Of a DNA stretch of 38,920 bases, positions 29,431-38,412 are shown one piece after another. Both the position numbers and the translations under genes were made by a program. The notes below the pieces were generated by a model. The model was not told where the DNA came from. It did no database searches and saw nothing but the letters and a program-made list of their open reading frames with translations. This DNA comes from Pelagophyceae sp. CCMP2097. Taxonomy: Eukaryota > Sar > Pelagophyceae. Location of the stretch: positions 1 to 38,920 of the forward strand of contig MU657179.1 of the NCBI GenBank assembly GCA_026770575.1. The letters run 5' to 3'. Position 1 is the first letter of the stretch. Every line of letters begins with the position of its first letter.

Positions 29431-31993
29431 TTATGACGGGAGCCTCGATGATGGGGACAAGGGTGGTAACGCGAGGGCGGGCAGGTGCCGCGTCGAGCCT
29501 CGGAAGGAAGGGACCTTTATCCAGCTCGGCGATCGATTCCACCGCAGCGGCGCGGCGCCGGCGCTCGCCGCCGCGGGCGCGCTCGCCGCCACCGGCGCGT
29601 CGAAAACGCCGCCGAGGGGTTTCCGCGGCGGCGACAGCGCCGAGTCGGAACCCAGCACGGCCGCGTCGGCAGCGTCGTCGCCGTCGTCGGACGCGCCGTC
29701 GCCGCCGTCACCGCCGTCGGCGTCGGCCACGCCGACGCCGTCGGCGTCGGCCGCGCCGTCGCTTTCGTCGGGCGACGGCACGGTCGGCGCGTCGCGGCCG
29801 AAGGACGCGCGGAACGAATGGACGAGGCGGAGGTTGCGCATACTCCGCGCTGTGCGCCGCAGCTCGATGGGCGGCGCGTTTGCCACGCGATGGGCCCAGC
29901 TCGAGTTGCGCCGCAGCGGCGGCGGCGCGGCGGCGGCGGCGGCGGCGGCGGCTGCATCCTTGGCTTGGGCGGCGTCGGCGAGGGCGGCGTGCTTGGCAGT
30001 TTCCTCGGCGTCGGCCTCGGCGTCGGCCTCTGCGGCCTTTCGCTTTGCGCGCGCTTTCAGGCAGCGCGCGAGGGACCTCGGCGCGCACACGATTGCCTTC
30101 AGAAAGTCGCAGAGGCAGCAGCCGCAGCGTTTTTTCCGTTTCTTTCTTGGCTTCCCATTCCAAAAAGCTGAGGGGTCCGGCAGATCCGTCTTGTGCATCA
30201 ACATGTGCACCGCCAAGGGCCAGGGCGCCCGTGGCTGCAGGCCGAGCTTCAAGACGAGGCGCCGGTGCACCGGCGAGACTAAATCTGGTAAGCCGAAAAT
30301 GGATGGCCGGCCCGTGAGCTCGAGCTCGAGCATGACGAGGAAGAGGGTCAAAGAGCGGTTGATTCGGAGGTCTGGCTCGTGCAGCCGGACGAGACGATAA
30401 GCTGTGGACAAAGCGAGGCTATTTTCCCACATGAGGTAGGCTATCATCATCGCGCAGCTTCTATTCGTGCCCGAGGAGCAGCAGACGACAACGCGGCCGC
30501 CGGCCCTGACGGCGTTGTTGATGAACCGTCTGCCCATGGTCAGCTCGGCCTTGAGGATGTCTTGCCTTGCAGACTCGGCATCAGAAACTCGCAGCTTGCA
30601 GTAAATAAAGTCTTCTGGAAATCGAGCCTCGATGAGCGGCGCGACGGAGAGGACGTGCGTCACTTTGAGCTCGAGGAGGCGGTCCCTGCGCAGCGAAAGC
30701 GACTCGGCCCCGAGATAAATGTCGTGCGCGATCGCGGTCACGTCCTACGCAGCGTGGCATCGACGTTTTCGATTGGGACGCTCCAACCGCACCTGCTCCG
30801 GCTCAACGACGCCGTAGCCGATGAGGCGCAGTCCGACCATGAGCTGGCACGTCGCCGCGGACCGTAGGCGGCGGTGTAGGGGGTCCGTCGAGTCCTTGAG
30901 CTTGTCCATCACCGCGACGGCGTCGCCGCCGAGGCGCTTGCGCACTAATTGAGCTTCTGCGTTCAAGTACTCAAACTCGGGCGGCCGCGGGTCTTTGGCC
31001 TCCTGGACAGCGCGCTTCTGGCCTGCGATGAGGACCAGGCGTTTCCTTTCCAGGTCCTGCTCGCCTTTGGTGTCCTGCTCTTTGACCCACTCCGCCATCG
31101 TCAGACCCTCCGCCTTTGCGTGGTGCTTGACGTAATCGGCCGGCGTGACCGCCGTCGGGCCGGGCCGCTGCAGCAGAGTGCAGGCTCTTTCTTTGACGAT
31201 CTTTCGAGTCTTCTTCTTCTTAGAGTGCTCCACTCGCAAATCCGTAAACTTCTTCGCGTCCAAGTCCAAGAGCATGCTCGCGTGCTGCCGCGGGTCCCAC
31301 CCCGGGACCTGGGCGCGGATGTTGCCGACAGGGCGCGCCTCGAAGAGAGAGAGGGGCGGTAAAGGCGGCTTTGGGGCCAGCTTGTATCTCGAGCCTATGA
31401 TGGACGCGTCCCGGAGCACCCCCTGAAAGGATCTCGGTGGTACCCTCTTCGCCGGCGTAACGCGTTTCGCGTTTCGGGACGGACCTTCTGCTGCGGCGTT
31501 GAGCGCGGCCACCTTGTCCTCTTTCATCGCGGCGGCGCGCGCGTCCATCGCGGCGGCGTACTCATTTTGAGCGGCGACGAGGCGGAGGCCCTCTTGGGAG
31601 GCGCCGTCGGCCATCATGTCAAGGCCGTTGTTCGCCACGAACGTCGGCAATCCGGGAGCTATCGCGGCCGCTCACCGCCGAGGGCATCGACGCAGGCTCC
31701 CAGAGCACGGCGTAGGTCCCAGGGCCTCGGTGGAGTGCATCACAGAAGGAGAAGAGGCCCTTATACTACGCACCGTATTTATCGCGCCTTGGAACGGCCA
31801 TGGCCTTGACCTTGCGGTACTTCATCATCTGGCTAACCCGAGACTGCATCTCCTGCGATCCGACCGTGATCTGGCCCACGATGGGCGCGGGTTTTGCCAC
31901 CTACTTCGGCGCTGCGGCGCCGCATACGGGCCGCCCGAACCGCGCAGAAGAACGCACCTGGACGAAGCGCTTCGAGGCCCGCTCGGGCGCCAT
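29431..31993 (-). CDS. Dual-specificity phosphatase with a long N-terminal region and Cys-rich/disordered tail
   Basis: Exons 31993-31958, 31900-31774, 31658-30793 and 30744-29431 join in phase to 780 residues. Introns are GTGCGT, GTGCGT and a 48-nt GTGCGG...TAG. The DSP domain (about 344-500) starts DVTAIAHDIYLGAESLSL. It has a likely general-acid Asp (RVSDAES) and the loop VVVCCSSGTNRSCAMMIAYL. The Cys-X5-Arg signature is intact, but the usual His before the catalytic Cys is Cys. DSPs remove phosphate from Ser/Thr and Tyr. The first 340 residues are unrecognised: charged helices and Pro-rich parts (YKLAPKPPLPPLSLFEA). After the domain comes a basic, Cys-rich patch (KPRKKRKKRCGCCLCDFLK) that could be lipid-modified, then a long Ala/Asp/Ser tail. 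ATG 31993 (MAPERASKRFVQ) leaves 127 bp to the divergent cyclophilin. ATG 32128 would overlap that gene. Confidence 0.75.
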
Positions 31994-32120
31994 ATGCCGC
32001 GCCGCCCGCGCCGCCGCGCAGGAAGGGCCGCAGCGGCGGCGCTCCGGCTTCCGTGCACCGGCTTCCGAGTCAAAATCTTCCCCGTGTCGCTGAAAAGGAA
32101 CTCGCCGAAAAAACAGCGTG
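31994..32120. promoter_or_regulatory. Putative 127-bp bidirectional promoter (phosphatase / cyclophilin)
   Basis: The two start codons chosen here face away from each other across 127 bp. No TATA box is obvious. The call rests on gene layout only. Confidence 0.4.
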
Positions 32121-33040
32121 ATGGGCATCTTTGGGTCGCGGCCGCTGCCCACGGGGCCCTTCGAGGTCAGTGCGCCGTCGGGGATGATTGCAACACGCCC
32201 CAAAGGCGGTCCGATACGGAAGGCGGTCAGGATAGAGACTTGTATCTATTGAGATTCTACGGACCTGACGCACTGATCAGCTGACTCGGAGCGTCTCGAG
32301 CGCTCGTCGGCCTTCTCCTTCTGTATTGCACTCCGCTGAGGCTTTGAAAATGCGTGCGTAGGTGAACTACACGCCCCCGCTGCCGGTCAACCCGTCGAAC
32401 CCAAAGGTCTTCTTCGACGTCTCGGCAAGCAGGCCGCGTCGCGAGATACACTTGAAACATTCGCCTTTGACCTTTGACCACAGGTCGGCCCGAACGCGCT
32501 TGGCCGAATTGTTATGGAGCTCAAAGCGGACGTCGTCCCCAAAACGGCCGCCAACTTCGTGGCGCTCTGCACGGGCGAAAAGGGCTTTGGCTTCAAGGGT
32601 TCGCCCTTCCACCGCGTGATTCCAAACTTCATGTGCCAGGGCGGGGACTTTACGCGCCGAAACGGCACGGGCGGCAAGTCCATCTACGGCGAACAGTTTG
32701 AAGACGAAAACTTCAAGCTGAAACACGACGGGCCGGGCGTGCTCTCCATGGCCAACGCGGGGCCGAACACCAACGGCTCGCAGTTCTTCCTCTGCACCGC
32801 CCTCACCTCCTGGCTCGACGGCAAGCACGTCGTCTTCGGCCAAGTCGTCGAGGGCTACGGCGTAGTCAAGGCCGTCGAGTAAGCACTCTTCCCCGCACGG
32901 GAGGTCGCGAGTGGCGCGTTCGACGCGCGGCGTCGCGGGCCACACAGTACACTCGCTCATCCATACCGCCTAGGTCCGTCGGCTCGGGCTCGGGCTCGAC
33001 GTCGGCGCCCGTCATCGTCACCGACTGCGGCGTTTGCTAA
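32121..33040 (+). CDS. Cyclophilin-type peptidyl-prolyl cis-trans isomerase
   Basis: Exons 32121-32165, 32362-32424, 32484-32878 and 32974-33040 give 189 residues, the size of a single-domain cyclophilin with a short leader. The fold opens [19 protein letters not shown]. Active-site residues are present: Arg in [15 protein letters not shown], the Gln of that motif, Phe in GSQFFLCT, Trp in [12 protein letters not shown] and the following His. The last exon supplies the C-terminal strand ([11 protein letters not shown]) after a Gly/Ser run. It catalyses prolyl isomerisation, and the intact Trp predicts cyclosporin binding. The leader [20 protein letters not shown] is not a clear signal peptide. 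Intron 2 begins GCAAGC (GC-AG), and intron 1 contains ATTGAGATTCTACGGACC (32248-32265), found elsewhere in the window. The last 21 bases of the coding sequence lie in a 217-bp duplication. Confidence 0.93.
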
Positions 33041-33453
33041 GCGGCCCCGCCGGGAGACCAAACTGTCCGCAGTCGACACTCATCACTTTAACAAGAGACT
33101 CTATCGCGCCCCGGCGCCGTCGCACCGTCCGTCGGATGGAAGCGTGAAGACTCTTACACGGATCGCGCGCCGCGTTTGAGAGGCCGGCAAAAAGCCAATT
33201 TGCGAGTCAGGGCGCGGCGTCGGCGGGCGCGTCGGCACCGACTGCGGCGTTTGCTAAGCGGCCCCGCCGGGAGACCAAACTGTCCGCAGTCGACACTCAT
33301 CACTTTAACAAGAGACTCTATCGCGCCCCGGCGCCGTCGCACCGTCCGTCGGATGGAAGCGTGAAGACTCTTACACGGATCGCGCGCCGCGTTTGAGAGG
33401 CCGGCAAAAAGCCAATTTGCGAGTCAGGGCGCGGCGTCGGCGGGCGCGTCGGC
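33020..33453. repeat. Perfect 217-bp direct tandem duplication across two convergent gene ends
   Basis: The segment starting ACCGACTGCGGCGTTTGCTA at 33020 recurs at 33237. The two 217-bp copies match at every base I compared. Copy 1 carries the true end of the cyclophilin (TDCGVC and stop) plus a remnant of the L10 C-terminus. Copy 2 carries a remnant of the cyclophilin end plus the true end of the L10 gene. Between them lies the ordinary 3' spacer, present twice. Confidence 0.95.
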
Positions 33454-34428
33454 GGGCGCGTCGGCGGGCGCGTCGGCGGCGGGTTCCTCGAACTGCCGGA
33501 CCTTAGCGCTGAGCGCGCGCCCGACCTTCTTGGCCGGCGCGTCCACAGTCTTGGCGGCGTTGATGAGCGGTCTTCGCAGCGCCTTTGCCGTGTTGATGAG
33601 CGGCGTGCGCAGCGCGCGCCTGCGCGGGTAGCGTCGGACGGCGGCGAAAGGGGACCTTTGGGGTGTGGGCGGCGGGAACTTACGCAAGGTCGGCCCGAAG
33701 CTCGTACATCGTCGGCAGCTTGGTCAGCTTCGAAAACTCGTTGCCGTACAGAGGCGTGCACCCCAGTGCGCCGCCGAGGAAGAGCTACATGAAGCGCGTC
33801 GGATTGCATTCGTTCGACGGGCGGACTCACGAGCGTCTGCGTCTCCCTTTCGACGGTCAAGAGGCGTTTGGCGATCTCGGCCGGGTCGTAGTCCATCATC
33901 GGCGCGTCGGACTCCGGGTCGATGTCGTCGACCTCCAACGGGAAGATGAGGAGCGTCCTAGGTTTCAAGCGTGCAAGAGACTTTCTTCGTTTGTCCGGAC
34001 GCCGCTTCTCGCTCGCCGGTGAACAACGGCGAGAGGAAGGCGCGGTCCGTGTTCTCTACCGCGAGTTTGCAGAGTCGGTTCGGGATCTTCTTGATTGAGA
34101 GCTTGTTGGCGCGGTAGAGGTTGCGCGTGGCGATCATCGTCGGCACGTCCGATTTCGTCACGCAGGCCACCTATAGAATGTCTGCAAGAGGCAGGGGTAG
34201 CGCTGCGCCTTCGCTGCGCACCACGACGATTGGCGCCTGGCGGAAGATGCTTCGGGCCGTCTGGATCATATCAAACTTCTTGACGCGATTCGACGAAAAG
34301 CCCGGGTTCACAAAGACCTTCTTGCTCCCCACCGCCCCGCTGGCCACCAGCGCCTTGAACTGCCGCAGCGACTCCGTCACCTTCAAGTGGCCCGTGCCCA
34401 TGGCGACGCGCCGACACCTTCGAAACAT
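33424..34428 (-). CDS. Organellar (bacterial-type) large-subunit ribosomal protein L10 (uL10)
   Basis: Five exons (34428-34222, 34170-34013, 33957-33831, 33784-33684, 33619-33424) give 262 residues. The L10 layout is clear: a helical N-terminal part with VVVACVTKSDVPTMIATRNL, then AFLSPLFTGE|TLLIFPLEVDD, the conserved GGALGCTPLYGNEFSKLTKL with LPTMYELRADL, and a C-terminal helix (RTPLINTAKALRRPLINAAK) that in bacteria binds L7/L12. The tail is repeated Ala-Asp-Ala-Pro. Its Arg-rich start (MFRRCRRVAMGTGHLK) and bacterial type suggest the mitochondrial ribosome; the plastid is the alternative, though no ASAF-type leader is seen. Intron 2 starts GCGAGA (GC-AG) and intron 3 is only 46 nt. The ADAP repeat reaches the edge of the 217-bp duplication. 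Confidence 0.85.
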
Positions 34429-34555
34429 CCGCCGCGGATGCTGCAACCAACGGAAGACATAACGGACCTTTAATTTGGCGTAATACATAGAAAACCCGAG
34501 GCTTTTGTGTGCCCCCCCCGAGGCTCGGAGGCCCCGGCTGCGGCCACCGCGCGAC
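34429..34555. promoter_or_regulatory. Putative 127-bp bidirectional promoter (L10 / kelch)
   Basis: The start codons of the L10 and kelch genes face away from each other with 127 bp between. The left half is AT-richer (CTTTAATTTGGCGTAATACA). No known element is recognised; the call rests on gene layout. Confidence 0.45.
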
Positions 34556-36052
34556 ATGGCGGCGCTCGCGCACGGCCTCTCCACCGCGCTCGCGGCCGTG
34601 CGCCAGACGAACGCGGCGCACTTGGATGCGCTCGCCGCCCTCGAGCACGCCTTTGACGCCGAGATGGCCCAGCTCGCGAGGGACCGCCGCGCGCTCGACG
34701 ACGACCGCGCGGCCTTTGTCAAGGACACGGAGGACAAGGCCGCGCGCGACGAGGTCGAGGAGGCGCGCATCAGGGCATCGGCGCCGCCGCCCGACGAGCT
34801 GATCAAGCTCAACGTGGGCGGCGCGCGCTTCGAAACATCAAGGGCCGTGCTGACCAGGATCGAGGAATCGATGCTCGGCCGCATGTTCGGGCGCTGCGAC
34901 GCGATGCTGCAGCCGAACCCCGACGACGGGTCCATCTTTATCGACCGCGACGGCGAGCGCTTCGCCATGCTCCTCGACTTTCTCCGCGGCGACCCGCCAA
35001 ACAGCCCGCGCTTGCTGAGGGCGATCCGCGCGCTGCCCTCGACCTCGGCGCACGCGATGCTTCAAGAGCTGGACTACTTTGGCCTCGAGGCGGCCGTGTT
35101 CGGTGATCGACCTTGGACCGACGGCGCGGCGTTCCGGCCGGGGCCGGCGACGAATTCAAAACGTGCAGAATGCGCTGCCGTGCTAGCTGGTGGGCGCGTT
35201 ATTGTGTTTGGCGGTATTGATGGCGGAGACGCTCTAAACACGACGGAAGTGGCCGACGCTCGGACGATGGCCTGGACGGCTGGGCCGGACATGCTCACGG
35301 GACGCTATGGCTTTGCGGCCGTCCAGCTCGACGCGGATCGAGTGCTCTTGGCAGGTGGCCACAACGACGCCAATCAATTTCTGAACACGACGGAGATCTT
35401 CCACCTCTCGACGCACACAATCACGGCGGGGCCGAACATGCTGTCGGCACGAGGCCATTGCGCTGCTGTCGCACTGGATGCACGCAGGATCCTCGTCGTC
35501 GGCGGCTTCTCTCGTTTGCCTACCACCGAGATCCTCAGCTTGGACACGATGACCTTTACACCAGGGCCCTCCATGGCCTCTGGACGCTTAGGATGCGCTG
35601 CCGTCGCGCTGGACGAGCACCGCATCATGGTCGCCGGCGGGATAAATTGGACTGAAGAAACTGAAGAATATTTGAATACGACGGAGATCCTCGAAATCCG
35701 GATCATGTCGTTCACGCCCGGTCCAACGATGAGCACGGCGCGCTCGTACTGCACGGCCGTGTCGGTCGACGCGCTGCACGTCCTCATCACCGGCGGCGAG
35801 GTTTCGGAGGACACGACGTTGGCCACGACGGAGCTCCTCGACGTGGCGATGATGGAGTTCGCGCCCGGCCCGGCCATGCTGGCTGGTCGCGATCGTTTCG
35901 CAGCCGTCCGCCTCGACGTCGCGGGCGGACGCCCCCGGATCTTTGTCGTGGGGGGTGCTCGTGGCACAATCGCCTTGTCGACGACGGAGGTGCTCGCCGT
36001 GGAGGAGCAGTACGGCGCTCGGTCGGCGCGCCGCCGCCCGCTGCCGGGCTGA
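34556..36052 (+). CDS. KCTD/T1-type BTB protein with kelch beta-propeller
   Basis: A single exon encodes 498 residues from ATG 34556 (MAALAHGLSTALAAVRQ). A coiled coil (about 15-80; FDAEMAQLARDRRALDDDRA) leads into a T1/BTB domain (about 85-175) with IKLNVGGARFETSR, FIDRDGERFAMLLDFLRG and LQELDYFGL. This is the potassium-channel tetramerisation type found in KCTD proteins. From about 190 to 480 come six kelch-like repeats of about 50 residues, each with a double Gly (VFGGIDGG, LLAGGHND, LVVGGFSR, MVAGGINW, LITGGEVS, FVVGGARG) and most with (N/A/P/S)TTE. Such proteins often recruit substrates to Cullin-3 ubiquitin ligases, here an inference. T1 rather than classical BTB-BACK before kelch is unusual compared with animal KLHL proteins. 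Alternatives are actin or membrane scaffolding. Confidence 0.87.
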   Translation: MAALAHGLSTALAAVRQTNAAHLDALAALEHAFDAEMAQLARDRRALDDDRAAFVKDTEDKAARDEVEEARIRASAPPPDELIKLNVGGARFETSRAVLTRIEESMLGRMFGRCDAMLQPNPDDGSIFIDRDGERFAMLLDFLRGDPPNSPRLLRAIRALPSTSAHAMLQELDYFGLEAAVFGDRPWTDGAAFRPGPATNSKRAECAAVLAGGRVIVFGGIDGGDALNTTEVADARTMAWTAGPDMLTGRYGFAAVQLDADRVLLAGGHNDANQFLNTTEIFHLSTHTITAGPNMLSARGHCAAVALDARRILVVGGFSRLPTTEILSLDTMTFTPGPSMASGRLGCAAVALDEHRIMVAGGINWTEETEEYLNTTEILEIRIMSFTPGPTMSTARSYCTAVSVDALHVLITGGEVSEDTTLATTELLDVAMMEFAPGPAMLAGRDRFAAVRLDVAGGRPRIFVVGGARGTIALSTTEVLAVEEQYGARSARRRPLPG

Positions 36053-36421
36053 CGCGTTTGACGGCCTGCGCACGCGCCCACCGAGACGTGCGGGCGGCGA
36101 GCCGTCTGACTCATACTCGCGCAGTCGTCCGTTGCCGGCCCGCCCACCGACGTGCGCACGCGCCCTCCGGCGTGCACACGCTCAGGCCCGCGCGGGTGCG
36201 ACGTCTGACGCAGTTATGCTCCTAAAGATAGATTGAGATTCTACGGACCAAACCGCGAGGTCCCTTCTATGAGAATGCGGTAGCCGCTATCAACCCCGAA
36301 GGGCCAAGGCGTCCTCGGCACGGAGTCGGGACTTTACCTGACAATAGCGGACGTCGCTCGATAACCCGAGGCCCCTTTGCGCTGCGAGCCCGAGGTCCTT
36401 TTCGCGTGACGGGGCCGCAGA
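36053..36421. other. Convergent 3' region between kelch and glycosyltransferase genes
   Basis: About 370 bases without a supported gene. It contains ATTGAGATTCTACGGACC at 36232-36249, the third occurrence of that motif in the window. Confidence 0.6.
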
Positions 36422-38194
36422 TCAGCCCGCGGGGAGCCGTGCGCGCTCGCGCAGCGCCTCGACGGCGCGGATGGTCGCGTTGCACTCTTCCGCCTCGGTG
36501 GGCCTGCGCAGAGCGAATGACGAGAGCGGCGCGGCAACGAGCGGCGCTTTTCGACGCGGCGTTCCATCCCCTCGAGGTCGCGGGGGCGGCTGACCTGATG
36601 GCCTGGGGCGCCTCCGCTTCGAGGAAGCCTCGCCAGGCGCAGGGCGGTGGGCAGTTTGCCTGGGCGTCGGCGGGGACGTATGAGATGGGGCGGCGGAAAC
36701 ACGCCGCGGCTAAGAGGAGTACGTGGATCCCCACCTGCCTAGTCCGGCACTGCGACGGGGCTTGCCACTGCGACGGGTTCGCCGCTGCTCTCGCGTACCG
36801 AGGATGCGGTCCGCGGAGCCGAGGGTGAGCTGCTCGGCGAGCGCGGCGACGTTGCCGTTGCGCGAGAAGCTCCGCGCCTTGCGGAGTGGCTCGAAGCGCG
36901 GGAGCAACACGTTTGACGGGAAGCGCGCTTGGAAGGCGGCGTAGACGTGCTCGTCATCGGACGCCACGAAGACGTGCTTGAGACCGTGCTTTTCCAGCGC
37001 CGCCGCAACCGCTTCGACCCAGTCCGCGCCCGAGCCTCGTCTCCAGGCCGCGTCGAGGTTGCCCCTGCGCACGTGCACCCCGAGCGTCGACGGCGGCAGC
37101 CAGATTGCGCGCGCGCGCACCGCCGCCGACGCGCGCAGCAGCGGCGCCAGGCACAAACCGCCTAGAAACACGCGTCAAAAGCCGCCGAGCGGCGACGCTT
37201 CAACACCCTCGTCGAGCTTCCCACAAGCTTCGCCGACGCGGGGTGCTACCGAGAGGCACGATGGTGACCAGAGTGACATGTCGACCTTGAGGCCCTCGGC
37301 CGCGGCGCGCTGCGGCTTGGCGTGCTTCGCACGCCTCTCGCGCGGGGCGCACGTCGCCAAGTGCTCAAAGCTGCGGAGGTACGCGTAGCAGCCTGAGGCG
37401 CCTCGCGTTTGGCGCGTCTTCCGCAGCAGTGCGGCGGCACGCTCGCAGGCGACGGACCGTCTCGCCTCGAGTCGCCGCCTCTTCTTCGCCGCGCGCGAGC
37501 CCTGGCGGCGTCGGCCACCTGCGCGCACCGTCGTCTCGTTGCACTGTCGGCGCCGCGGGCTCCGGCGCGGCGCACCGCCGTCTCGTTGCAGCGCGCGCTG
37601 CCCAGGAGCAGTTTGACGAGGTCGAGGTGCGGCCTCGGGCCGGTGAAGCCGCCTGGACGCGATGCGTCCGAGGCGGCGGCGGTGCATGCCATGTTCGGTC
37701 CATGTGCGGCAGGAAGGCACGCGCACCGCCGTCGGAGAACGCGCCGCTCTGCTCGACGTGTCAGCCGGAGGCGCGCTGGTTGTAGTAGCCGTCGCAGCGG
37801 TCCCCCGCCGAGCCTACGACGTCCGACTTCGCGGCGGATGGTGCGCGGAGGCCGCAAGGCGGGGATTCGTGGACAAGCGCCGCAGATTCCGCCTCACCTC
37901 GGTCGTGCTCCCTTCGCCGCTGCGCCAGCGAGACGCGCCTGCGCGGAGCGATGCCATCGGCCAGGCGGGCCGCGCGGCGAAAAGCAAAGGCCCGTCGAGC
38001 GCCCGTCGCAACCGCCTTTGTTGCCTCGGGTGGCAAAGTCTCGCGGTGGATGCTCCCGCGGACGCACTTTGGCACGTCGAAGAGGGCGGCAAAGGGCGCC
38101 TTGACGAACTTGGAGTCGTCTAAACGCCAGTCCACCGTGAGCTGCGCGTTGAGCGCGCGGCTTACGAGGAGGGCCGAGATGACTGCGAAGACGC
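36422..38194 (-). CDS. Fucosyltransferase-like glycosyltransferase (HVRRGN motif), 5' end unresolved
   Basis: Exons read right to left: from 38194 (end near 38090, uncertain), 37813-37766, 37652-37576, 37518-37458, 37392-37333, 37161-36799, 36709-36595, 36503-36422. Each listed boundary keeps phase. The N-terminal part reads GVFAVISALLVSRALNAQLT, then VDWRLDDSKF and APFAALFDVP, as in secreted enzymes with a GDP-sugar fold. The central block has STLGVHVRRGNLD and KHVFVASDDEHVYAAF. HxRRG(D/N) followed by hFVxSDD is the nucleotide-sugar signature of alpha-1,2/1,6- and O-fucosyltransferase-like GT-B enzymes (GT11/GT23/GT65-type). The end reads PTEAEECNATIRAVEALRER and a stop at 36422. One intron (37653-37765) appears to start GC. 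The start codon and any signal peptide, upstream of 38194, were not found. The donor sugar is inferred. Confidence 0.62.
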
Positions 38195-38412
38195 CTGTGA
38201 AGGACGGCGTCTCGATGAGGATTAGCTCGAGTGCCAATCGCCAATAAAACGGATGACAGTTCCTGACGCTCCTCGTGGCGCGCGGGCTCTGCGTTGTTGC
38301 GTGAGCGCGACGTGTGTCGGAGAGGGATCGGAGTGCCTCTCCTTGCTCCCTCAGCAAATTTCTACCCTCTTGGTTGCGTGCACGCCGAGCTCTTCTGCCA
38401 TCCTCTTTTGAC

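Noticed and set aside
29399..30400. Ser/Ala-rich plus-strand frames of 330-440 residues
   Set aside because: They are shadows of the low-complexity tail of the phosphatase on the other strand.
4636..34428. Apparent excess of stop-free introns divisible by three
   Set aside because: Listing all reconstructed introns shows lengths spread over the three classes. The impression came from starting with long open frames.
36710..36738. Alternative C-terminus GRWGSTYSS for the HVRRGN glycosyltransferase
   Set aside because: It resembles a glycosyltransferase end. However, using the TTAG at 36710-36713 as the acceptor instead keeps phase into two further exons with clear coding character and a natural stop.
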